The translations under genes were made by a program, and so were the position numbers. Below the pieces are notes generated by a model that searched no databases, had not been told where the DNA came from, and was given only the letters and a program-made list of their open reading frames with translations. DNA of 64,000 nt from Schleiferilactobacillus harbinensis DSM 16991 (GTDB lineage: Bacteria > Bacillota > Bacilli > Lactobacillales > Lactobacillaceae): positions 124,001 through 188,000 of the forward strand of contig NZ_AUEH01000001.1 in the NCBI RefSeq assembly GCF_000425885.1, written 5' to 3'. Positions 56,467-64,000 of this stretch are shown here, piece by piece. The stretch's first letter is position 1. Every line of letters starts with the position of its first letter.

Positions 56467-56508
56467 AATCGCCAATGACCTACGCAAGTAGAGCATTGGC
56501 GATTTGCG
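56467..56508 (+). terminator. Hairpin after hup
   Basis: ATCGCCAATG (56468-56477) pairs with CATTGGCGAT near 56493-56502, with an inner CTAC/GTAG stem. The T-run is short, so the strength is uncertain. Confidence 0.6.
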
Positions 56509-56635
56509 TATCGTCAAGAATTTTCTTATATTGAGTCAATTGCTTGACAGAACAGGGATTGACGTGATTCTATCATGGTTGGCTATGAACAAATATCACA
56601 TCATTATAAAAAAAGAAAGAAAATCGAGGCGGCCT

Positions 56636-57904
56636 ATGTCATATTCAGAACAAATGCTGACGAAACTGCAGGAAGATCACGATTGGACCAACGCCAAGAA
56701 ACTGTTTGCCTTAGCATTGCGGCATGACGATGATGATACCCTCTTTAATTTGGGCGAACAGCTCTATGGTTTGGGTTTTACCCCGCAGGCTAAGCGCATC
56801 TTCGAAAAACTTCTGCGCGATCATCCCGATGAAGACGAATTGCGCACGTATCTCGCGGATATCGCGGTCAGTGCCGGCGATACGGATCAAGCACTCGCCC
56901 TTCTGACCGCCATTCCGAAGGACTCGCCGGCTTACGTTCAGGGCTTGCTGGCCAGCGCCGATGTGTATCAGACCATGGGGATTCCAGAAGTGAGCGAACA
57001 GAAGCTGAAGGAAGCCAAACGCTTGGCTCCGGATGAACTGGTGATCGATTTTGCTCTGGGCGAGCTGTACTTCACCTTGGGGCGGTATGAAGAGGCATTG
57101 CCGGAGTATCAGGCTTTGCTGGATCAAGGCATCGAGACCATGGCGGAGGTACTTATCGGCCAGCGTCTCGCGGCAACTTTGGCCGGCATGGGCGACTATG
57201 AAGAAGCAATCGCTGAATATCAGAAATTGCCCCGGGAAGCGCTGGACGCCGACACCACTTATCAGCTGGGGGTGCTCTACGGGGAGACCAAGCAGTACCA
57301 GCAAGCGATCACCACACTGACGGCGCTGCAGCAAAGCGACCCGGATTATGCGCCGCTCTATCCGGCGCTGGCCAGGGCCCAAGCGGCGCTGAATCAGCTG
57401 CCGGACGCCTTGGCCACCGTGCGGATCGGCTTAGGTTTTGATGAATTCAACAGCGATCTATTTAAACTGGGGTTCAATTATGCCACCCGGCTGGCTGACG
57501 AGGATCAAGCCGTCACGTTTGCCAAACAGGAATTGGCCCAGGATCCCGATGATCAGGATATGATCCTGTCGTTGAGTAATCTGTATGTTAAAGATGGGGA
57601 TGATCAGGCCAATGTGGACCTGTTAACGGCGGCAGCGGCCAATCACGAGCTGGATCCGCAAATGTATTGGAACATCGCCAAATCCTACGAACGGCAAGAA
57701 AAAATGGACCAAGCCAAGGAGAATTATCTGTTGGCGTATCCCAGTTTTCGGGAAAACACCGACTTTCTTCTGGACTTGATCCGGTTCTTCCAAAGCATGG
57801 CGGCGCGTCCAGAACTGCTGGCGGCCTTGAAACAGTACTTGAAGCTGGTCCCGACTGATCTGGATATGCAGGACCTGTATGATGATTTACTGGATGAACC
57901 TTAA
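56636..57904 (+). CDS. TPR-repeat protein
   Basis: A 422-residue soluble protein made almost entirely of tetratricopeptide-like helical pairs from about residue 20 to the end (for example LFNLGEQLYGLGFTPQAKRIFEKLLRDHPDE and LGELYFTLGRYEEALPEYQALL). This scaffold binds partners; none can be named. The gene follows hup in many lactobacilli and Bacillus (ypiA). I start at ATG 56636, with GAGGCGG just upstream; the long frame from 56504 would include the hup terminator. It is convergent with the YitT gene, with stops 3 bases apart and no terminator between. Confidence 0.85.
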   Translation: MSYSEQMLTKLQEDHDWTNAKKLFALALRHDDDDTLFNLGEQLYGLGFTPQAKRIFEKLLRDHPDEDELRTYLADIAVSAGDTDQALALLTAIPKDSPAYVQGLLASADVYQTMGIPEVSEQKLKEAKRLAPDELVIDFALGELYFTLGRYEEALPEYQALLDQGIETMAEVLIGQRLAATLAGMGDYEEAIAEYQKLPREALDADTTYQLGVLYGETKQYQQAITTLTALQQSDPDYAPLYPALARAQAALNQLPDALATVRIGLGFDEFNSDLFKLGFNYATRLADEDQAVTFAKQELAQDPDDQDMILSLSNLYVKDGDDQANVDLLTAAAANHELDPQMYWNIAKSYERQEKMDQAKENYLLAYPSFRENTDFLLDLIRFFQSMAARPELLAALKQYLKLVPTDLDMQDLYDDLLDEP

Positions 57905-57907
57905 TGG

Positions 57908-58798
57908 TTACCGCCGACTGAACAGACTGCGCCGCGGCCGCTGATACGTGAAGCCTTCACCCAGCGCTTCGTGCACATCTACGATGGTGACGAAGGCCCG
58001 CGGGTCTTCATCTTGGATCAGCCGGCGCAGATCGGCGATTTCACTGGGCGAGACGACGCAATACAGCATCTTTTGCGGAGTTTGGTGGTACCCGCCCTCC
58101 GAGTCTAAGTAGGTGATGCCCCGTTCCATTTCATCCATGATCCGCTGGCCAATTTCTTGGTGTTTCTTGGAAATGATGAAGACCCCCCGGGCGGAATAGG
58201 CGCCTTCCATGGTCTGATCCACGATGCGGGAAAAGACAAACGAAGCCAGCAGGGTGTACATCATGTGTTCAATATCCAGGTAGGAGAGGGAGCTGACCAG
58301 CACGAGGATGTCGAAGACCAGCAGGGTCCGGCCCATGGGGATGCCCCGTTCCTGTTCGAAGATCCGAGCCAGGACGTCGCTGCCGCCGGTGGTGCCGCCG
58401 AAACGGTAAATGATCCCAGAACCGATACCGCCGAATAGCCCGGCTAAAATACCGGCAATGAAGAGGTCATTATGCAGATTCAAATTTTGGACAAAGGCCA
58501 GCCGCTGCCAGACCCACAGGCCGGCCGACAGCATGCCGGTACCGTAGATAGTGTAGGCTAAGGCCCGTTTACCCAGGAATTTATAGCCGAGAATAATTAA
58601 AGGAATGTTCAAAAAGATCGTGGAATAAGCCGGGTCAATATGGAACCAGTACCGCAGGATCAAGGTGATCCCGGTGATGCCGCCCTCCGCCAAATGATTC
58701 TTGATGTTGACGGCGACCAGCCCGAAGGCATAGAAAAAGCAGCCAAAACCGATCGCCAATAGATCCCGCAGAGTTCTGGTCAATTGTTTGCGCCACAT
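57908..58798 (-). CDS. YitT family membrane protein (DUF161/DUF2179)
   Basis: A 296-residue protein with about five membrane helices in the first 210 residues (DLLAIGFGCFFYAFGLVAVNI, GGTTGGSDVLARIF) and a C-terminal cytosolic DUF2179 domain (YLDSEGGYHQTPQKMLYCVVSPSEIADLRRLIQDEDPRAFVTI). The family is common in Firmicutes; the substrate or function is unknown. It lies divergent from cca. Confidence 0.9.
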   Translation of the reverse strand: MWRKQLTRTLRDLLAIGFGCFFYAFGLVAVNIKNHLAEGGITGITLILRYWFHIDPAYSTIFLNIPLIILGYKFLGKRALAYTIYGTGMLSAGLWVWQRLAFVQNLNLHNDLFIAGILAGLFGGIGSGIIYRFGGTTGGSDVLARIFEQERGIPMGRTLLVFDILVLVSSLSYLDIEHMMYTLLASFVFSRIVDQTMEGAYSARGVFIISKKHQEIGQRIMDEMERGITYLDSEGGYHQTPQKMLYCVVSPSEIADLRRLIQDEDPRAFVTIVDVHEALGEGFTYQRPRRSLFSRR

Positions 58799-58919
58799 GA
58801 TTTTATCCTCTCCTTACAACAATCTGAGTGACGCTTGGCCCGTTCGGCGCTGTCGTCCTCTGCCTGATATGGTACCATGAAAAGGCCGTAAACGAATATT
58901 GAGAAAGCAGGGTGGTTAC

Positions 58920-60140
58920 ATGCGGTTGTCGCCGTTACCAGCAGAGTTTGAAGCAGCAGCGCCCGTTTTGCGCCGATTGAACGATGCTGGCTATGAAGCC
59001 TATTTTGTTGGGGGCGCAGTGCGCGATGCCTTGCTCCATGATCGGATTCATGACGTGGACATCGCCACCAGTGCCTATCCGGCCGAAGTGAAGGCGCTAT
59101 TCAAACGGACGGTGGATACCGGTATTCAGCACGGAACGGTGACGGTTTTGCAGCCCCAGGGGCAGTATGAAGTGACCACGTTCCGTACGGAATCGACTTA
59201 TCAAGATTATCGCCGGCCGGACCATGTCACTTTTGTCCGCTCGCTGCGGGAAGATCTGCAGCGCCGGGACTTCACCGTCAATGCGCTGGCCATGGATCAT
59301 ACCGGTCAGATCACAGACTTGTTCGATGGTTTGGGCGACTTGCAGCGCCATTTATTGCGGGCGGTGGGCAAACCCGAGGAACGGTTCCATGAAGATGCCC
59401 TGCGCATGATGCGGGCGGTGCGGTTCCAGAGCCAGTTATCGTTCACGATTGAACCGGCCACGGAAGCCGCAATTCGCCACCACCACCAGTTATTAGAAAA
59501 AATTGCGGTGGAGCGGATCAATATGGAATTTGTCAAAATGATGGCGGCTCAGGATCGGGCCAGCGGATTGAAGACATTTATTGATACCCAGCTTTATGCT
59601 GCCTGTCCCGGCTTGGCCGGCCAGCAGATGGCGTTGACCAGCATGCTGGCTGACGTGCCCCACAGGTTGGCCGAGAGCGGCAGTGTATGGCTGCGCCTGG
59701 TATTTGCCCTGGGCCTGGCTGAAAACGCCGTAGGACCGTTTCTGCGGGCCTGGAAGACCACAAATACCGAGCGGCGCCAAGCAGCCCGGTTATTGCCGGT
59801 TTTAGCCAAAATTCAGGCGGGGACCGCTGGGGCGTGGGATCTGTATCAGGCCGGGCCGGAATTTGACTCAGTATTATTACCCGTTGCCGCGCAATTGGGG
59901 ATCGCTGTTGATCAGTGGCAAGAACGCTATGCGGCGCTGCCGATTCATCAAGCCCACGACCTGGCGGTAGACGGCCGCACAGTGATGCAGGCCGCCCCCG
60001 CTCTGCGCGGGCCTGCCCTGGGTCAGGCGATGACGGCCATGACCCAAGCGGTCGTGGCCAGGCAAGCGGCCAATACGCCGGCGGCGTTACTGGCCTATAT
60101 TCAGAAAACGCAACAGACAAAGGATGGTCAATCATTGTGA
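58920..60140 (+). CDS. cca: CCA tRNA nucleotidyltransferase
   Basis: A 406-residue class II nucleotidyltransferase that adds or repairs the CCA end of tRNAs without a template. The FVGGAVRDALLHDRIHDVDIATSA segment (about 25-50) holds the nucleotide-binding Gly motif and catalytic Asp pair. RRDFTVNALAMD and the EDALRMMRAVRF region follow. I start at ATG 58920, with AGCAGGGTGG upstream; an in-frame TTG at 58899 is less likely. It overlaps the ABC-F gene by 4 bases. Confidence 0.95.
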   Translation: MRLSPLPAEFEAAAPVLRRLNDAGYEAYFVGGAVRDALLHDRIHDVDIATSAYPAEVKALFKRTVDTGIQHGTVTVLQPQGQYEVTTFRTESTYQDYRRPDHVTFVRSLREDLQRRDFTVNALAMDHTGQITDLFDGLGDLQRHLLRAVGKPEERFHEDALRMMRAVRFQSQLSFTIEPATEAAIRHHHQLLEKIAVERINMEFVKMMAAQDRASGLKTFIDTQLYAACPGLAGQQMALTSMLADVPHRLAESGSVWLRLVFALGLAENAVGPFLRAWKTTNTERRQAARLLPVLAKIQAGTAGAWDLYQAGPEFDSVLLPVAAQLGIAVDQWQERYAALPIHQAHDLAVDGRTVMQAAPALRGPALGQAMTAMTQAVVARQAANTPAALLAYIQKTQQTKDGQSL

Positions 60141-62026
60141 AGGCATTACAAGCCACAGGATTACAGTATGCATACGGCGATAAAACACTCTTTACGGATC
60201 TCGCACTGACCGTGACCCCGAATCAGCGCATCGGACTGATCGGCTTGAACGGGGTGGGCAAGTCGACCTTGCTCAAGATCATTGCCGGCCGGCTGGCGCC
60301 GGAGGCCGGAACGATCACTACCGCCAAGGGTTACCGAATCAATTATCTGCCCCAGACACCTACTTTTCCGGCCGGTGCTGATGTTTTGACGGCTGCCTTT
60401 GCCGGTGCCGCGGATGATTTTCAAATGGTTCGGGATTACGAAAAGGCTTTGCGCCATTACGAAAAGGATCCCGCTGATCAGGAGGCCGCCAAGGCGTATT
60501 ACGCGGCCAACGATATGATGGACCGGCACAATCTTTGGACCATCGAAGCCGATGTGAAGAGTATTTTGACCCAATTAGCCATTCCGGACATGACGGTTCC
60601 CGTGGCAACCCTATCCGGCGGTCAGCAGAAGCGGGTGGCCTTGGCGCAAGCCTTGATCTCACCGGCCGACTTGCTGCTGCTGGATGAACCGACCAACCAT
60701 TTGGATTATCAAACAGTGGATTGGCTTGAAAAGCGGTTGTTGGCCTATCCTGGCGGGATCGTCTTTGTGACCCATGATCGCTATTTTCTAGATCATGTCG
60801 CCACGGACATTGCTGCCCTGCGCAACGGTCAATTACAGATGTATAAGGGAAACTATCAGGATTATGTCGCCCAGCGAGCCGCCCAGGAAGAGCGGGAGGC
60901 AGCGCAGACGCACAAACAGCACCAGCTATACAAACAAGAGCTGCTGTGGATGCAGGCCGGGGCCCAGGCCCGGACCACCAAGCAAAAAGCGCGAATCGAG
61001 CGGTTCAATTCGTTGTCCAATACGATCGACGCGACGCCGGCGGCCACTGGTCAGGTGAGCATTGCTGCCAATACTCACCGCTTGGGCAAGGAGGTCTTTC
61101 ATCTGGATCAGGCGTCCTTGACCATTGGCGGCCACCCGATCATTCACGATTTTTCGTGGCGCATCGGGCCCACCGGCCGAATCGGTATTACCGGGATCAA
61201 CGGAGCGGGGAAGACCACCTTTCTGAACATTCTGGCGGGCAAACAAAAGCTGGACGCCGGGACGCTGAATGTCGGCGAAACGGTACGCTTGGCCTACTAT
61301 ACCCAGCAAATGCCGGCGATCCCCGAGGATAAGCGGGTCATTGCCTACATTACGGATACGGCCAGCAGTCAAACGATCAACGGTGAGACAGTATCAGCTA
61401 GTCAATTACTGGAACGCTTCCTGTTTCCGCCGCGGATGCATGGGCTGCGTATCTCCCGTCTATCTGGCGGGGAGAAGCGCCGCTTGTATCTGCTTAAGCT
61501 GCTGATGGGCGGACCCAACGTCCTGCTGCTGGATGAACCGACCAATGACTTGGATATTGAGACCTTAACGATTTTGGAAGACTATTTAGATACATTTCCG
61601 GGCGCCGTGATCACCGTCTCCCATGATCGGTATTTCCTGGATAAGGTATGCGACAGCATGCTCTGGTTCGCCGGGCAGGGCCAGATCACTCCGTTTACCA
61701 GCGATGTGGGGACTTTCTTGAGTCATTTAGCCGCTGCGGCGCAGCCAGCCCCAGCCAATACGGCTGCGCCAACCAAGCCGGCGCCAGCCCCGGCAGCGGC
61801 TGAGAAGAAAAAGCTGACATACGCCGAGCAAATCGAGTATGATAAACTCACTGATCAGATCGATCAGTGGGAACAAACCCAGGGCCGCTTGGAGAAAGCC
61901 ATGGTGGCTGAGGCCGCGGACTACAACAAAGTCGCGCAGCTGCAACAGCAGTACACGGATTTGCAGGCCAAGCTGCAACCAGCCATGAAACGCTGGGAAT
62001 ACCTGGCTGATTTTGCAGAGGATTAG
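60137..62026 (+). CDS. ABC-F family ATPase
   Basis: A 629-residue protein with two ATP-binding cassettes and no membrane domain. The first cassette has GLNGVGKST, LSGGQQKRV and LLLDEPTNHLD; the second has GINGAGKTT, LSGGEKRRL and LLLDEPTNDLD. A linker lies between, and a C-terminal charged coiled coil (about 560-625) follows. This is the ABC-F layout of ribosome-acting factors (Uup/EttA-like) and some antibiotic-resistance proteins. Context with cca favours a housekeeping role; no leader-peptide attenuator is seen. The start is GTG at 60137, with AAGGATGG upstream. Confidence 0.9.
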   Translation: MKALQATGLQYAYGDKTLFTDLALTVTPNQRIGLIGLNGVGKSTLLKIIAGRLAPEAGTITTAKGYRINYLPQTPTFPAGADVLTAAFAGAADDFQMVRDYEKALRHYEKDPADQEAAKAYYAANDMMDRHNLWTIEADVKSILTQLAIPDMTVPVATLSGGQQKRVALAQALISPADLLLLDEPTNHLDYQTVDWLEKRLLAYPGGIVFVTHDRYFLDHVATDIAALRNGQLQMYKGNYQDYVAQRAAQEEREAAQTHKQHQLYKQELLWMQAGAQARTTKQKARIERFNSLSNTIDATPAATGQVSIAANTHRLGKEVFHLDQASLTIGGHPIIHDFSWRIGPTGRIGITGINGAGKTTFLNILAGKQKLDAGTLNVGETVRLAYYTQQMPAIPEDKRVIAYITDTASSQTINGETVSASQLLERFLFPPRMHGLRISRLSGGEKRRLYLLKLLMGGPNVLLLDEPTNDLDIETLTILEDYLDTFPGAVITVSHDRYFLDKVCDSMLWFAGQGQITPFTSDVGTFLSHLAAAAQPAPANTAAPTKPAPAPAAAEKKKLTYAEQIEYDKLTDQIDQWEQTQGRLEKAMVAEAADYNKVAQLQQQYTDLQAKLQPAMKRWEYLADFAED

Positions 62027-62050
62027 TAGAAGAGGGAGCGGATGCCGGCC

Positions 62051-63010
62051 ATGACGACCATCGTAGAACAACCGTATTTAGACTTGCTGACGCAAATTTT
62101 GGCAACGGGGCACCACAAGACAGACCGGACTCAGACTGGGACGATGAGTCTCTTTGGACCGCAGATGCGCTTTGATTTAAGTCAGGGGTTTCCACTGTTG
62201 ACAACGAAGCGGGTGCCGTTCGGCTTGATCAAGAGCGAATTGCTCTGGTTTCTGCACGGGGACACCAATATTCGCTTTCTGCTCCAGCATAAGAATCATA
62301 TCTGGGACGAATGGGCCTTTGCCCGCTACGTCGCCAGTGATGCCTATACCGGTCCGGACATGACGGATTTTGGCCATCGCCGGCTGAACGATCCGGCCTT
62401 TGCTGAACGCTATGCGGCGGTGCATCACGACTTTTGCGAGCAAATTTTGACCGATGATACCTTCGCTGCCCGGTTCGGCGATCTGGGCCACATTTACGGG
62501 TACCAGTGGCGCCACTGGCGGACCAGTCAGGGGGAGACCATAGATCAATTGGCTGACGTGATTGAGCAAATCAAGACCCATCCCGATTCCCGGCGGTTGA
62601 TCGTAACCGCCTGGAATCCCGAGGATGTGCCGACGATGGCCCTGCCGCCCTGCCACACGATGTTCCAGTTCTACGTGGCCGACGGCAAGCTGTCCTGTCA
62701 GCTCTATCAGCGCAGCGCCGACATGTTCCTAGGCATCCCGTTCAATATTGCCAGCTATGCGCTGCTGACCCATTTAGTGGCGGCTCAGACCGGTCTGCAG
62801 GTGGGCGAGTTCGTCCATACGCTGGGGGATGCGCACATTTATGCCAATCACGCGGCGGCGGTCCAGGAACTGCTGACGCGGACGCCGCAAGCAGCGCCGA
62901 CGCTGACGATCAAGCCGGATGTCGCAGACATTTTCTCCTACACCATGGCCGATATTCACGTGGAAAATTACACACCGGCTCCGGCGATCAAAGCGCCGGT
63001 GGCGGTTTAA
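62051..63010 (+). CDS. thyA: Thymidylate synthase
   Basis: A 319-residue enzyme that methylates dUMP to dTMP with methylenetetrahydrofolate. The [28 protein letters not shown] opening, the catalytic [13 protein letters not shown] (Cys201) and DAHIYANH are typical. Like the L. casei enzyme it has the long insert of about 50 residues that most bacteria lack. GAGGGAG lies 12 bases before ATG 62051 but 3 before ATG 62042, so I favour 62051. It is paired with dfrA, which regenerates its folate product. Confidence 0.95.
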   Translation: MTTIVEQPYLDLLTQILATGHHKTDRTQTGTMSLFGPQMRFDLSQGFPLLTTKRVPFGLIKSELLWFLHGDTNIRFLLQHKNHIWDEWAFARYVASDAYTGPDMTDFGHRRLNDPAFAERYAAVHHDFCEQILTDDTFAARFGDLGHIYGYQWRHWRTSQGETIDQLADVIEQIKTHPDSRRLIVTAWNPEDVPTMALPPCHTMFQFYVADGKLSCQLYQRSADMFLGIPFNIASYALLTHLVAAQTGLQVGEFVHTLGDAHIYANHAAAVQELLTRTPQAAPTLTIKPDVADIFSYTMADIHVENYTPAPAIKAPVAV

Positions 63011-63042
63011 GATCCTGCTTTTTCAGAAAGGGGTAGAGATTG

Positions 63043-63534
63043 ATGTTAGCTTTTATTTGGGCGGAAGACCGCAACCATTTGATCGGTACCGATGACCACT
63101 TGCCGTGGCACTTGCCGGATGATTTACACTATTTTAAGAAAATCACTGAAGGCCACACCATCCTCATGGGCCGGCGGACCTGGGATTCTTTACCCACCAA
63201 ACCGCTGCCGAACCGAACTAGTATTGTTCTGACTCACCGGCCGATCACCACGCCCGGCGTGACTACTCTGGGGGATGTCGCGGCGGTCCAGGCGTATATT
63301 CAAGACCATGCCGCCGAGACGATCTTCATCATTGGCGGGCGCTCCTTGTTTGCCGCCTTCATGAATCAAGTGGATCGCTTATACGTGACTCGCATTGATC
63401 ATGAGTTTCCCGCTGGCGACACATACATGGTGCCGTGGGATCAAAACGACTTTCAAGAGATTAAGCGGACACCTGGGCAGGTCAGCGAAAAAGCACCGTG
63501 GCCCCACGCCTTTGTGGTCTATGCCCGGCACTGA
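63043..63534 (+). CDS. dfrA: Dihydrofolate reductase
   Basis: A 163-residue NADPH-dependent enzyme that reduces dihydrofolate. The LIGTDDHLPWHLPDDLHYFK segment has the catalytic Asp at 26 and the conserved Trp at 22. ILMGRRTWDSLP binds NADPH, and IIGGRSLFAAF follows. It is close to the classical L. casei enzyme in length and layout. I start at ATG 63043, with AAAGGGG 9 bases upstream, not the adjacent TTG at 63040. It follows thyA by 32 bases, an operon that links dTMP synthesis and folate recycling. Confidence 0.96.
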   Translation: MLAFIWAEDRNHLIGTDDHLPWHLPDDLHYFKKITEGHTILMGRRTWDSLPTKPLPNRTSIVLTHRPITTPGVTTLGDVAAVQAYIQDHAAETIFIIGGRSLFAAFMNQVDRLYVTRIDHEFPAGDTYMVPWDQNDFQEIKRTPGQVSEKAPWPHAFVVYARH

Positions 63535-63535
63535 T

Positions 63536-63564
63536 TTGGTGCCGGAGGGTCCCTTTGGTATAAT
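63536..63564 (+). promoter_or_regulatory. Promoter of the degV gene
   Basis: TTGGTG at 63536-63541 and a perfect TATAAT at 63559-63564 are 17 bases apart, 38 bases before the start. Confidence 0.78.
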
Positions 63565-63601
63565 GGACCTCGAATGTCAATTGCGAAGGGCAGGATGAAC
63601 G

Positions 63602-64000
63602 ATGACGATCAAGATCGTGACGGACTCCTCAGTGGAGCTGACACCGGCAGAAATTAAACAGTATGATATCCACATTGTGCCATTGAATATAACAATCGAT
63701 GGGCAGAATTACGTGGATGGGCGTGATATTACGAAGGCCGCCTTTATGCCCAAAATGGCGGCGGCCAAGGCACTGCCCACCACTTCCCAGCCGGCCATCG
63801 GAGATTTCTTGACGGTTTACGATAAGCTGGGCCAGACTGGTGACGAGATCCTGGCCATCCACATGACCGAGGCTTTGTCCGGGACAGTGAATGCCGCTCG
63901 CCAGGCCGGCGTGATCTCCACCAGCAACGTGACGGTGGTCGATAGCGGGTCGATTGACCGCGGGCTGGCCTTTCAAGTGCTCACAGCCGGCAAGATGATC
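63602..64000 (+). CDS. DegV family fatty-acid-binding protein (partial)
   Basis: The open frame runs off the window after 133 codons. It starts at ATG 63602, with AAGGGCAGG upstream. The N-terminal IVTDSSVELTPAEIKQYDIHIVPLNITIDGQNYVDG segment, the LPTTSQPAIGDF block and the IHMTEALSGTVNAARQA stretch are typical of DegV proteins. DegV (FakB-like) proteins bind a fatty acid and present it to the kinase FakA for phosphorylation. The C-terminal part is outside the window. Confidence 0.92.
   Translation, partial: MTIKIVTDSSVELTPAEIKQYDIHIVPLNITIDGQNYVDGRDITKAAFMPKMAAAKALPTTSQPAIGDFLTVYDKLGQTGDEILAIHMTEALSGTVNAARQAGVISTSNVTVVDSGSIDRGLAFQVLTAGKMI

Overview
The window is a chromosomal stretch of a low-GC-phylum lactic acid bacterium that is itself fairly GC-rich, with many C- or G-ending codons. 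The gene set and order point to Lactobacillaceae. ThyA, DHFR, UvrC and RNase Z look most like those of the Lacticaseibacillus/Schleiferilactobacillus side of the family; that placement is inferred from recollected sequences, not from a search. Almost everything is housekeeping. There is no prophage, insertion sequence, CRISPR array, tRNA or rRNA. About 55 protein genes lie mostly on the + strand; rpsT, a 50-aa protein gene, a GntR-type regulator, a DUF2929 protein, a ferredoxin and a YitT protein are on the - strand.

Region by region. 1-4 kb: the end of typA, then a tightly coupled group ftsW-ylbG-rsmD-coaD-ylbL. 4-8 kb: comEA-comEC-holA (comEB is absent). 8-13 kb: rpsT, rpsO, an unrecognised 301-aa protein, an RNase J2-like nuclease and a TPR protein. 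13-18 kb: tuf, tig, clpX, engB. 18-20.5 kb: an amino-acid ABC importer with a fused binding protein and permease. 20.6-28.9 kb: uvrC, nrdI, obg, oatA-like, rnz, an SDR enzyme and a LapA-domain protein. 29-36 kb: clpB, rpmF, a DUF1836-like protein, a YunD-type phosphoesterase, a lipoprotein and a GntR-type regulator convergent with it. 36-43 kb: DUF2929, dnaE, pfkA-pyk. 43-48 kb: DUF441-cvfB-xerD-ribT-scpA-scpB-rluB. 47.9-48.7 kb: an FMN riboswitch and ribU. 48.7-58 kb: fer, ypbB-like, recQ, LysM protein, cmk, S1 protein, der, hup, TPR protein, an order close to that of Bacillus subtilis. 58-64 kb: YitT, cca, ABC-F, thyA, dfrA and the start of a degV gene.

The genes serve core processes: translation (tuf, rpsO, rpsT, rpmF, S1, der, engB, obg, typA), protein folding and turnover (tig, clpX, clpB), DNA replication and repair (holA, dnaE, uvrC, recQ, xerD, scpAB, hup), RNA processing (rnjB, rnz, cca, rsmD, rluB), nucleotide and cofactor supply (thyA, dfrA, cmk, coaD, nrdI, ribU), glycolysis (pfkA-pyk) and the envelope (ftsW, oatA, LysM protein).

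The most unusual content is intergenic. The only two gaps longer than 300 bases (8020-8325 and 26402-26704) each hold a 170-195 nt element that folds into the same multi-branched structure. The helices differ in sequence but stay paired, while the unpaired junction bases are identical. A shorter possible relative lies after pyk (42840-42949). I could not assign these to a known RNA family and consider them the best candidate for something undescribed.
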